A stretch of DNA of 51,942 bases from DATMGU01 sp035555315 (GTDB lineage: Bacteria; Pseudomonadota; Alphaproteobacteria; ATCC43930; CGMCC-115725). The stretch lies in NCBI GenBank assembly GCA_035555315.1, contig DATMGU010000127.1, forward strand, positions 1 through 51,942, in the 5' to 3' direction. This document shows, one piece after another, positions 24,070 to 31,844 of the stretch; positions within the stretch are counted from its first letter, which is position 1; each line of letters begins with the position of its first letter. The notes beneath the pieces were generated by a model. The model did no database searches. It had not been told where the DNA came from and saw nothing but the letters and a program-made list of their open reading frames with translations. Both the position numbers and the translations under genes were made by a program.

Positions 24070-25049
24070 GCGGCCAAAGTGGTATGGCGCAGGCAGGCCG
24101 CGTCGTGGCCGGCGCCGAGTGGTGCCGGTGGCGGCAGGATGCGCGCGCAGTCGTCCCAGGCATAAGGGCAGCGTGGGTGGAAGGCGCAGCCTGTTGGCAT
24201 CGCGAACGGACTCGCGACATTACCCTCGATCGCCGGCAGGATATCCGGGTCCTCATCCTCCAGCGGCGGCATCGAGCGGAGCAACCCCTCGGTGTACGGG
24301 TGGCCCGGCCGATCGAACAGCGCCGCCACCGGCGACCGCTCCACGATGCGGCCGGCATACATCACCTGCACGTCGTCGGCGAACGCGGCGATCACGCCGA
24401 GATCGTGGGTGATCAACAGCACCGCCATATGCAGGCGCTGCTGCAGGTCGCGCAGCAGGTCGAGCACCTGCGCCTGTGTGGTGACGTCCAGGGCCGTGGT
24501 GGGCTCGTCGGCGATCAGCAGCTTCGGCCCGCAGCTCAGCGCGATGGCGATCATGACGCGCTGGCGCATGCCGCCGGAGAGTTCGTGCGGGTAGGCGCGC
24601 ATGATCTGCCCGGGCGACGGGATGCGCACGAGCGCCAGCAGTTCCTCCGCCCTCGCCTGTGCCGCGGTCCGGCTGAGGCCGAGCTGCAGCACCAGAGGTT
24701 CTCTGAGCTGGTGCCCGACGGTGAGAATCGGGTTCAGCGAGGACATCGGATCCTGGAACACCATCGCGATCTCGCGCCCCCGCACGGCCTGCATCTGCCG
24801 CTCGGTCAGGGACGCGAGGTCGCGGCCGGCGAAGCGCACTTCACCGGCCTCGACGCGCGCGGCATTGGGCAGCAACCGCATCAGCGCCATGGCCGTGACG
24901 CTCTTGCCGCTGCCGGATTCGCCGACCACGCCCAGGACCCGGCCCGGCTGAACGTCGAAGCTGACGGCCCGAACGGCATCGAACGCGCCGCGCCGCGTCT
25001 CGAACGCGACCGTCAAGCCACGAACGGAGAGAAGGGGCGTTTCAACCAT
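24066..25049 (-). CDS. Dipeptide/oligopeptide-type ABC transporter ATP-binding protein (DppD type)
   Basis: This 327-residue ATPase has Walker A GESGSGKS, signature LSGGMRQR, Walker B LLIADEPTTALDVT and the C-terminal FHPRCPYAWDDC cluster region. It is the first gene of the leftward Dpp-type operon, so its promoter should lie in the 25050-25505 region shared with a divergent transporter operon. Placing the two ATPase genes before the binding protein is a less usual order for Dpp operons. Confidence 0.92.
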   Translation of the reverse strand: MVETPLLSVRGLTVAFETRRGAFDAVRAVSFDVQPGRVLGVVGESGSGKSVTAMALMRLLPNAARVEAGEVRFAGRDLASLTERQMQAVRGREIAMVFQDPMSSLNPILTVGHQLREPLVLQLGLSRTAAQARAEELLALVRIPSPGQIMRAYPHELSGGMRQRVMIAIALSCGPKLLIADEPTTALDVTTQAQVLDLLRDLQQRLHMAVLLITHDLGVIAAFADDVQVMYAGRIVERSPVAALFDRPGHPYTEGLLRSMPPLEDEDPDILPAIEGNVASPFAMPTGCAFHPRCPYAWDDCARILPPPAPLGAGHDAACLRHTTLAA

Positions 25050-25505
25050 CTTTAAGCAGCACGATACGGCGCCAGAATTCTTTGCGCTGGCTGTTCAAAT
25101 GCGGCAAGCCCGTCCTGAACGGACGCTTGCCTGTGCTCTGAGGATGGATTTGGCCGCGAGGGCCTCCCGCCGAGGCACATGTCGGCTGGCTGGCGCCCCA
25201 CAAGCCTAGTGCGCGCAGCGTAGGAGCGCATCAAACGTCATCCGGCATGTTCCTCAAGTTTACACCGTAGTCTCGGCAGACTTGATCGCCCCAGACAAGC
25301 GCCAATTCTTCCACATCGTGGCAGGGTTGAAGTTGGGTTCTGCCAGATCTCGCGCCACGCCGCCGTTGCCTCCTTGGTGGCCGCTCGATCGGCCGTAGGC
25401 GTTACGGCAAGGCCGAGCGTCCGGGGCAAACGTCATCGGCATAGACTTTGCTTCGTATCTGTCCAGACCCTGCAGCACGGAATCCGGCGAAGCGAGAGGC
25501 CACGG
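25050..25505. other. Divergent intergenic region with a 16-17 bp direct repeat
   Basis: These 456 bases separate two divergent ABC operons and should contain both promoters. CAAACGTCATCCGGCAT (25232-25248) and CAAACGTCATCGGCAT (25427-25442) are near-identical direct repeats differing by one inserted C. A minus-strand frame between them ends at 25260 (…WKNWRLSGAIKSAETTV) and may be the C-terminal scrap of a lost protein, but I do not recognise its family. Confidence 0.6.
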
Positions 25506-26384
25506 ATGCTCGAGGTGACTGAAACGCTCGCCCATACGCCGCCGGCCGGCGAGCCGATCGTGCGGCTGGATCGCATATGGAAGTCGTTCGGCGGGGTTGA
25601 GGTGCTGACCGACGTCTCGCTGTCGGTGCAGAAGGGCGAGGTGGTTTGCATCATCGGCCCGTCGGGCGCCGGCAAGTCCACGCTGCTGCGCTGCATCAAC
25701 CACCTCGAACCGATCGACGACGGCACGATCTACTTCGAGGGCGCCCCGGTGTTCCGCTATAAGCGCAACGGCAAGCTGGTGATCGATCCGGACCGCCGGG
25801 TCGAACAGATCCGCGCGCAGATCGGCATGGTGTTCCAGTCCTTCAACCTGTTCCCGCATCTCACCGTGCTCGGCAACGTCATCGAGGCCCCGATTCATGT
25901 GCTGGGCGTGAAGCCCGGGGCGGCCCGCGCGCGGGGGCTGGAGGTGCTGCGCAAAGTGGGGTTGGACCACCGCGGCAACGCCTACCCGCACCAGCTCAGC
26001 GGCGGCCAGCAGCAGCGCGTCGCCATTGCCCGCGCCCTGGCGATGGACCCCAAAGTGATGCTGTTCGACGAGGCCACGTCCGCCCTCGACCCGGAGCTGG
26101 TGGGGGAGGTGCTGAAGGTCATGCGCGCCCTCGCCGCCGAGGGCATGACGATGGTGGTGGTGACGCACGAGATGGATTTCGCGCGCGATGTCGCGGACCG
26201 GGTGGTGTTCATGGCGCAGGGCGCCGTGGTGGAGGAGGGACCGCCCGGCGTCCTGTTCACCGCCCCCCGCAGCCCGCGGACGCGGCAGTTCCTGCACGCC
26301 ATCATCAGCCGTGGCCAGGCCGATGCGTCTGATGATGCATCTGACACTGCGTCCCCGGCGGAATCAGCGGATTTCCCCACGTGA
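25506..26384 (+). CDS. Polar amino-acid ABC transporter ATP-binding protein
   Basis: This 292-residue GlnQ/HisP-type ATPase has Walker A GPSGAGKS at 51-58, signature LSGGQQQR, Walker B VMLFDEATSALDPEL (DEA rather than the usual DEP) and the THEM switch. Like its paralogue at 12358 it has an insertion before the Q-loop (YKRNGKLVIDPDRR). A ~20-residue N-terminal and ~25-residue Ser/Asp-rich C-terminal extension make it longer than usual. It is the first gene of a three-gene rightward operon. Confidence 0.91.
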   Translation: MLEVTETLAHTPPAGEPIVRLDRIWKSFGGVEVLTDVSLSVQKGEVVCIIGPSGAGKSTLLRCINHLEPIDDGTIYFEGAPVFRYKRNGKLVIDPDRRVEQIRAQIGMVFQSFNLFPHLTVLGNVIEAPIHVLGVKPGAARARGLEVLRKVGLDHRGNAYPHQLSGGQQQRVAIARALAMDPKVMLFDEATSALDPELVGEVLKVMRALAAEGMTMVVVTHEMDFARDVADRVVFMAQGAVVEEGPPGVLFTAPRSPRTRQFLHAIISRGQADASDDASDTASPAESADFPT

Positions 26385-26425
26385 CGACAGCCGGGCGCGC
26401 CACCCTTTCAACAAAGGAGACGACG

Positions 26426-27346
26426 ATGACGGATGAGTTGAACGAGATGCCGCGGGTCCATTCCAGGCGCGGATTGTTCCGGGCCGGTGCGGTCGGCGGC
26501 GCCGCTGCGGTGCTCGCGGCAACCGTCGGCGGCGGGCGGGCCGGCGCCGCCGAACCGGTGTCCATCGACACCAGCTTCGCCGACTTCGCCGTTCCACAAA
26601 TCAACGGCGGCGACGATTCGTTGGCCAAGATCCAGAAGAAGGGCGTGATCGTCGTCGGTACGTCCAACGACTGGCCGTATTCGTTCCTGGACCCCGAGAA
26701 GAACAACGCCTGGTCCGGCCTCGATGCCGAAATCATCACCTTCGCCTGCAAGATGCTGAACATCCCGAAGATCGACGTGCAAACGGTCACCTTCGACGGC
26801 CTCATTCCCGGCACGCTGGGCGGCCGCTTCGATCTGGTCGGCGACTCGATCCACTATACCAAGGCGCGGTCCAAGGTCGTGAACTTCTGTTTTCCCACCT
26901 ACTACTATGCCGAAGCGCTCGCCGTCCCCAAAGGCAATCCGCTGAAGCTGCGCAGCCTGGCCGACCTCAAGGGCCACACCGCCGGCACGCTGCTCGGCAC
27001 CAACTACGCGGAGTGGCTGCAGTCAGTGCCCGGCGTCACCATGCAGGGCTACAAGGACTGGCAGCAGATGATGCCGGAACTGGCGCTCGGCCGCCTGGAC
27101 GCGGTGCTGTACGACCAGCCCGTGGTCGCAGCGCAGATGACCAGCCATCCGGAATGGAAGGTCGAAATGGTCGAGGATTATGAGCCGCGCACGTTCAAGA
27201 ACCCGGCCGGCTATAGCAGTTACGCGTTCCGCCCGGGGGACATTCAGCTGGTGACGGCGATGTCCGCCGCGATCGCCTGGATGGAATACAACCTCGAGAT
27301 GAAGAAGATCCTCACCAAGTGGGGCCTGACCGGCTACAACAACTAA
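26426..27346 (+). CDS. Polar amino-acid ABC transporter periplasmic binding protein (Tat-type signal)
   Basis: This 306-residue SBP_bac_3 protein has a twin-arginine signal (HSRRGLFRAGAVGGAAAVLA), suggesting it is exported folded. Family features include GVIVVGTSNDWPYSFLD, WSGLDAEIITFACKML, VTFDGLIPGTLGGRFDLVG and the terminal KKILTKWGLTGYN. ATG at 26426 is preceded by AAAGGAGA at the right distance; a GTG at 26381 would add 15 residues but no sense. The DSIHYTKARSKVVNF block is typical of the ligand pocket. The ligand is unknown. Confidence 0.91.
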   Translation: MTDELNEMPRVHSRRGLFRAGAVGGAAAVLAATVGGGRAGAAEPVSIDTSFADFAVPQINGGDDSLAKIQKKGVIVVGTSNDWPYSFLDPEKNNAWSGLDAEIITFACKMLNIPKIDVQTVTFDGLIPGTLGGRFDLVGDSIHYTKARSKVVNFCFPTYYYAEALAVPKGNPLKLRSLADLKGHTAGTLLGTNYAEWLQSVPGVTMQGYKDWQQMMPELALGRLDAVLYDQPVVAAQMTSHPEWKVEMVEDYEPRTFKNPAGYSSYAFRPGDIQLVTAMSAAIAWMEYNLEMKKILTKWGLTGYNN

Positions 27347-27388
27347 CGACCGAACTTCGTCAACTCAAGGCTCGGCGGGGGATCCCGG

Positions 27389-28102
27389 TTGTTCTCGCTC
27401 TCTGACATGATCGCGTTCCTCCCGCCGTTGCTCAAAGGCGCCTGGCTCACCATCGCCGTCTCGATGCTGGCCTTCGCCCTGGCGATGGTCGTCGGCCTCA
27501 TCTTCGCCATCGCCCGCATGTCGCGCTTCATGCCGCTGCGCATCGTCGCCGCCATTTATATCCAGTTCATCCGCGGCACGCCGCTGTTGCTGCAACTGTT
27601 CTTCATCTACTACGTACTGCCGTATAGCGGCATCGTGCTGACGCCGTTCGCCTCCGCCATCATCGGCCTGACCGCCAACTACGCCGCCTACATGGCCGAG
27701 ACATTCCGCTCCGGCATTCAGGCGATCGCGAAGGGCCAGTGGGAGGCCGGGGCCGCAACCGGCATGTCGCGCCGCCTGCTGATGCGCCGGATCATCCTGC
27801 CGCAGGCGCTGCGCATCATCATCCCGTCACTGGGCAACTCCTTTGTCTCCATCTTCAAGGATTCAGCCTTGGTCTCGGTCATTACAATGCGGGACCTGAT
27901 GTTCAGCGGGCAATTGCTCGCCTCGGCCACGTTCAAGCACTTCGAGATCTATGCCATGGTCGCCGCGATCTACCTGATGATCAGCTACCCGGCGGCCATG
28001 CTCGTCGACTGGATCGAACGCCTGCTCGAAATCGGCCGCCGACCCGGCGTCGAGAACGAACAACCCCCAGGCCAGACAAAACTGCGCTCCGCCCGCGCGT
28101 AG
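27389..28102 (+). CDS. Polar amino-acid ABC transporter permease
   Basis: This 237-residue HisM/GlnP-type permease begins FSLSDMIAFLPPLLKGAWLT, has YIQFIRGTPLLLQLFFIYY and the EAA loop GIQAIAKGQWEAGAATGMS. TTG at 27389 with GGGGGA 8 bases upstream is the likely start. The C-terminal ~20 residues after the last helix are hydrophilic. It completes the second polar amino-acid importer; no enzyme gene is attached to this operon. Confidence 0.9.
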   Translation: MFSLSDMIAFLPPLLKGAWLTIAVSMLAFALAMVVGLIFAIARMSRFMPLRIVAAIYIQFIRGTPLLLQLFFIYYVLPYSGIVLTPFASAIIGLTANYAAYMAETFRSGIQAIAKGQWEAGAATGMSRRLLMRRIILPQALRIIIPSLGNSFVSIFKDSALVSVITMRDLMFSGQLLASATFKHFEIYAMVAAIYLMISYPAAMLVDWIERLLEIGRRPGVENEQPPGQTKLRSARA

Positions 28103-28279
28103 CCGCTGGCTCCACGCCCGCGGACCCAGCGGCGGATCAACCGCGCGCAAAGCCTTACCCCAGCACCGCCTTGACCCTGCGCAACACTGGGTAGGTTCGC
28201 AATACACGACGCGCCGCTGGTTCTGGCAGGGGCATTGCACACATCAGACCGATAGCTGCCACGCAATTGGGGGTTTCGT

Positions 28280-29206
28280 ATGCTCACTCGCCGCACTTTG
28301 CTCGCCGCTGCCGCGTTCGCGACGCCCGCGCTGGTCTCCCGAACATCGCTGGGCCAGACGCTGCGCAAGGTGAAACTGGGCTCCGCCTTCACCACCACGA
28401 CCAACGCGATGTTCCTCATGCCCGACCTGCTGCGGCCCGAGGGCATCGAGGCCGAGATCATCTCCTTCCCCAGCCTGGTGCAGCGCATGCAGGCAGTGGC
28501 ATCCGGCAGCGTCGATGTTGGCAATGGTGGCCTGTCGGCCACCATGCAGGTCGCGTCGAAAGGCTTTCCGATGGCGGTGCTGGCCGATGGCTGCGACGGT
28601 GGCTGGATGCTGCTGGCCAAGCCCGGCATCACCAGCTTCGCGCAACTGGCTGGCAAAAAGATCGCCGTGCAGAACGGCTCAATCGGGCTGGTCAGCCTGA
28701 GCTGGAAGCTGCGCCACGAAGGAATTGCCGACAAGGTCGAACTGCTGTTCCTCGACAACCAGGACCAGCCGGTGCCGCTCGCCCGCGGTGACGTGGATGC
28801 GATCTGCTGTTTCGAGCCCTACGCAACCTTCGCCGAGTTGAACGGGTTCGGCCACAAGCTCTGGGTTCCCTACGACACTCCCATGGGCAAGACCAATCTC
28901 GGCTTCGTCGCCAGCGTACCCTTCATCAAGAAGGAGCCGGAGCTGACGAAGGTGTTGGTGCAGGCGCATGTGAAGGCGACCAACACGATGCGGGACAATC
29001 CCAGGATCGCCATCGAGACGACGGTGAAGCAGTTCAATATGAGCCAGGAGGTGGCTGAGGCCACCATGAAAAACCTGTTCTTCTCCGCCGACAGCGGTGC
29101 GGCGTTCCAGAGCGGGTTGAAGGCGCTGGCCGGGATGATGCTGACCGACAAGCTGCTCGATGCTGAACCGAACTGGAACGAGTTCATCAACACGAGCTTC
29201 ATCTGA
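28280..29206 (+). CDS. NMT1/SsuA-type ABC transporter periplasmic binding protein
   Basis: This 308-residue binding protein has a Tat-like signal (MLTRRTLLAAAAFATPALVS). It belongs to the nitrate/sulfonate/thiamine-precursor (NMT1, SsuA, TauA) group: KVKLGSAFTTTTNAMFLM, GSVDVGNGGLSATMQVA, FAQLAGKKIAVQNGSIG and RGDVDAICCFEPYATFAEL. It starts an operon with a permease and an ATPase. The 177-base gap upstream should hold the promoter, but no strong -35/-10 pair was seen. The ligand cannot be assigned; the racemase relic and hydrolase downstream hint at an N-containing organic acid. Confidence 0.88.
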   Translation: MLTRRTLLAAAAFATPALVSRTSLGQTLRKVKLGSAFTTTTNAMFLMPDLLRPEGIEAEIISFPSLVQRMQAVASGSVDVGNGGLSATMQVASKGFPMAVLADGCDGGWMLLAKPGITSFAQLAGKKIAVQNGSIGLVSLSWKLRHEGIADKVELLFLDNQDQPVPLARGDVDAICCFEPYATFAELNGFGHKLWVPYDTPMGKTNLGFVASVPFIKKEPELTKVLVQAHVKATNTMRDNPRIAIETTVKQFNMSQEVAEATMKNLFFSADSGAAFQSGLKALAGMMLTDKLLDAEPNWNEFINTSFI

Positions 29207-29967
29207 TGCAACCCGGGCGGCTTGTCGGGCTGGTCCCGATGCTGGGATTGTTGGTTTTGTGGCAGGTAGCGGTTCTGATGCATCTCTATCCGCAGGTGCT
29301 GCTGCCGCCGCCTGCCAAGGTCGCCGCTGCCTTCTCACAATTCGGCCCGTCGATCGCCGCCAACACGCTGGCCAGCGTGACCCGCGTGCTGATCGGGATC
29401 AGCCTGGCATTCATCGTCGCAGTGCCGGCGGGTCTGCTGATCGGCCGCTACCAGGTACTCGACCGGCTGACGAACTGGTCGATTCAGACCTTCCGCTCGG
29501 TGCCGCCGATATCGCTGATCCCTATGGCGATGTTGTTCTTCGGCATCGGCGACACGCCGGCGATCGTGCTGATCTTCCTCTCGGGCCTCTGGCCGCTGCT
29601 GCTGAACACGATCTTCGGCGTGCGCGGCATCGAACGGACGATGCTGAAAGTCGCCACCGCCGCTGGTGCCAGCGAGGCGCTGATCTTGCGCGACATCATC
29701 TGGCCAGCGGTCCTGCCCAACATCTTCACCGGGCTTCGCCTGGCCGTCGGCGGAGGCTGGCTGACGGTGGTGACTGCTGAAATGATCGCGGTGAAATCGG
29801 GACTGGGTTATATGATCCTCAATGCGCAGATGACGTTCCGGCCGGAGCTGATCTTCGCCGGCATCATCGTCATCGGTGGTATCGGCCTGCTCGGCGATTA
29901 TGCCGTCCACCGCCTGCGTGTCGTCGCCTGCGCCTGGCAGGAGGGCCTCACGGCACATGCGGATTGA
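29206..29967 (+). CDS. SsuC/TauC-type ABC transporter permease
   Basis: This 253-residue permease has five to six membrane helices and family blocks SVTRVLIGISLAFIVAVPAG, LIGRYQVLDRLTNWSIQTFR, VPPISLIPMAMLFFGIGDTP and the EAA loop VATAAGASEALILRDII. Its ATG shares a base with the preceding stop, and its end overlaps the ATPase start by 4 bases, giving a tightly coupled three-gene importer. Confidence 0.91.
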   Translation: MQPGRLVGLVPMLGLLVLWQVAVLMHLYPQVLLPPPAKVAAAFSQFGPSIAANTLASVTRVLIGISLAFIVAVPAGLLIGRYQVLDRLTNWSIQTFRSVPPISLIPMAMLFFGIGDTPAIVLIFLSGLWPLLLNTIFGVRGIERTMLKVATAAGASEALILRDIIWPAVLPNIFTGLRLAVGGGWLTVVTAEMIAVKSGLGYMILNAQMTFRPELIFAGIIVIGGIGLLGDYAVHRLRVVACAWQEGLTAHAD

Positions 29968-30725
29968 GCGGCTTCATCGAATGCATTGATGTCGGCAAGA
30001 CCTATCGTGGACGCACCGGTGCCGTCGAGGCATTGCGCGGTATCTCCATTTCCTGCGCCGAGGGCGAGTTCGTCTGCCTGCTCGGCCTGTCCGGCTGCGG
30101 CAAGAGCACGCTGCTGCAGATGATCGCGGGGCTGGAGACGCCCAGCACCGGGCAGATCATCGTCGATGGGCGTGAACTCGATGGCCCCTCGCCCGCTGCC
30201 AGCATCGTGTTTCAGGACCACGGGCTGTTCCCGTGGATGAGCGTGCGCACCAATGTCGAATTCAACATGAAAGCGCGGGGCGTGCCAGCGGCGGAGCGGC
30301 GGGAGCGGGGCGAGGAGATGCTGGCCCTGACAGGGCTTTCCGGCTTCGCCACGCGCTACCCGCACGAGCTCTCCGGCGGCATGCGCCAGCGCGTGGGCAT
30401 CGCGCGCGCCCTCACCACACGGCCCCGTGCGCTGCTGATGGACGAGCCGTTCGGCGCGCTGGATGCCCAGACCCGTGGTCGTCTGCAGTCCGAGTTGCTG
30501 GACATCTGGGCGGCGCAACGTACCACGGTGCTGTTCGTGACGCACAGCATCGACGAGGCGGTGTTCCTCGCCGACCGGATCCTGGTGTTTACCCCGCGGC
30601 CGGGGCGTCTGTCGGCGGATGTTGATGTTGATTTACCGCGTCCGCGTGACCCGCGCAGCGCGGGCTTCGCGCACATCGCACGCGGCCTGCGCGCGGCCTT
30701 GGGAACGGAAGGCGGATCGGAATGA
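29964..30725 (+). CDS. SsuB/TauB-type ABC transporter ATP-binding protein
   Basis: This 253-residue ATPase has Walker A GLSGCGKS, a Q-loop in FQDHGLFPWMSV, signature LSGGMRQR, Walker B ALLMDEPFGALDAQ and the THSIDEA switch typical of SsuB/TauB. The start is TTG at 29964, overlapping the permease stop (TTGA). Its stop overlaps an ATG that begins a racemase relic, so the relic was once a co-translated member of this operon. Confidence 0.91.
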   Translation: MSGFIECIDVGKTYRGRTGAVEALRGISISCAEGEFVCLLGLSGCGKSTLLQMIAGLETPSTGQIIVDGRELDGPSPAASIVFQDHGLFPWMSVRTNVEFNMKARGVPAAERRERGEEMLALTGLSGFATRYPHELSGGMRQRVGIARALTTRPRALLMDEPFGALDAQTRGRLQSELLDIWAAQRTTVLFVTHSIDEAVFLADRILVFTPRPGRLSADVDVDLPRPRDPRSAGFAHIARGLRAALGTEGGSE

Positions 30726-30881
30726 GGCTTCTCATCGCCAACCCGAACACCAGACAATCCGTCGCCGACCGCATCGCCAACGTGGCGCGCGAAGCGGCCT
30801 CCCCCCGGCACCTCCCGCGGGCCGGCACCCAAGCGTATCGTCGGCGTGTCCGACGATCTGCGACGCTTGTTCAACGGCTGA
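30722..30881 (+). pseudogene. Internally deleted Asp/Glu-hydantoin racemase relic
   Basis: An ATG overlapping the ATPase stop starts MRLLIANPNTRQSVADRIA, the characteristic beginning of Asp/Glu/hydantoin racemases (NPNT motif). After about 27 codons similarity stops; a different frame then reads PKRIVGVSDDLRRLFNG to a TGA at 30881, which resembles the family's C-terminus. So roughly 200 codons, including the catalytic cysteines, are missing and the join is out of frame. The gene is non-functional. Confidence 0.65.
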
Positions 30882-30896
30882 CCCAGGAATCCAAAA

Positions 30897-31781
30897 ATGC
30901 CTTTTGCCACCACCGATGACGGCGTCCAGCTCTACTATGAGGAGACCGGCCGTGGCGCGCCGTTGATCTTCGTCCACGAATTCGCCGGCGATCATCGCAG
31001 CTGGGAGCTGCAGATGCAGCATTTCGGCCGACGCTACCGGGCCATCACCTACGCCGCGCGGGGCTATCCGCCGTCCGATGTGCCTGCATCACCCTCGTCC
31101 CACAGCCAGCACCGGGCCGCTGACGACATTCTCGCCGTGCTGGATCATCTCGGCATCGACCGCGCACATGTGTGCGGCCTGTCGATGGGCGGTTTCGCCA
31201 CGCTGCATTTTGGCTTTCGCCACCCGTCCCGCGCGCTGTCACTTTGCGTCGCCGGCTGCGGCTACGGCGCCGAGCCCGAGATGCGTGACCAGTTCCGCGC
31301 CGAGGCCGACGCCGTGGTCGCATCGCTACGGGCCGACGGAATGGCAGCTTTCGCCGAACGCTATGCCCACGGCCCCACCCGCGTGCAGTTCGAGGCCAAA
31401 GATCCTCGCGGCTTCGCGGTGTTCAAACAGGCGCTGGCCGAACATTCCGCCCTCGGTGCGGCCAATACCCAGCTCGGCTGCCAGAAGGAGCGTCCATCGC
31501 TCTATCATCTACAGGACGAGATGGCCGCCCTCACCGTACCGACGCTGATCCTCACCGGCGATGAGGACTGGCCCTGCCTCACGCCCGGGCTGCTGATGAA
31601 GCGCACCATTCCGTCGGCGGCGCTGGCGGTGATGCCGAATTGCGGCCACACGATCAACCTCGAAGCGCCGGACCTGTTCAACAGCATCGTGGGCGACTTT
31701 CTCGCACAGGTCGATGCCGGGCGCTGGCCGATGCGTGACCCCCGCGCCGTCTCGACTTCGATCCTGGGCATTCGTCCCTAG
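30897..31781 (+). CDS. Alpha/beta-hydrolase
   Basis: This 294-residue alpha/beta-hydrolase has a nucleophile elbow GLSMG (Ser96), a probable acid in GDED (Asp222 or Asp224) and catalytic His251 in NCGHTINLE. The N-terminal DGVQLYYEETGRGAPLIFVHE contains an early HE of the oxyanion loop. The family includes esterases, C-C hydrolases and enol-lactonases, so the exact reaction is open. It lies 15 bases after the racemase relic in the same direction and is probably part of the NMT1-type transport operon. Confidence 0.87.
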   Translation: MPFATTDDGVQLYYEETGRGAPLIFVHEFAGDHRSWELQMQHFGRRYRAITYAARGYPPSDVPASPSSHSQHRAADDILAVLDHLGIDRAHVCGLSMGGFATLHFGFRHPSRALSLCVAGCGYGAEPEMRDQFRAEADAVVASLRADGMAAFAERYAHGPTRVQFEAKDPRGFAVFKQALAEHSALGAANTQLGCQKERPSLYHLQDEMAALTVPTLILTGDEDWPCLTPGLLMKRTIPSAALAVMPNCGHTINLEAPDLFNSIVGDFLAQVDAGRWPMRDPRAVSTSILGIRP

Positions 31782-31844
31782 AAAATGGAGCCTCCCGACC
31801 TTATCCGGCGCTGGCAAGATGAAGCGGCCTTAGACACTCGCTGC

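Noticed and set aside
25260..25429. Minus-strand frame between the divergent ABC operons as a real gene
   Set aside because: The only plausible start lies inside the opposite ABC gene, and no family could be recognised; kept only as a possible C-terminal scrap.
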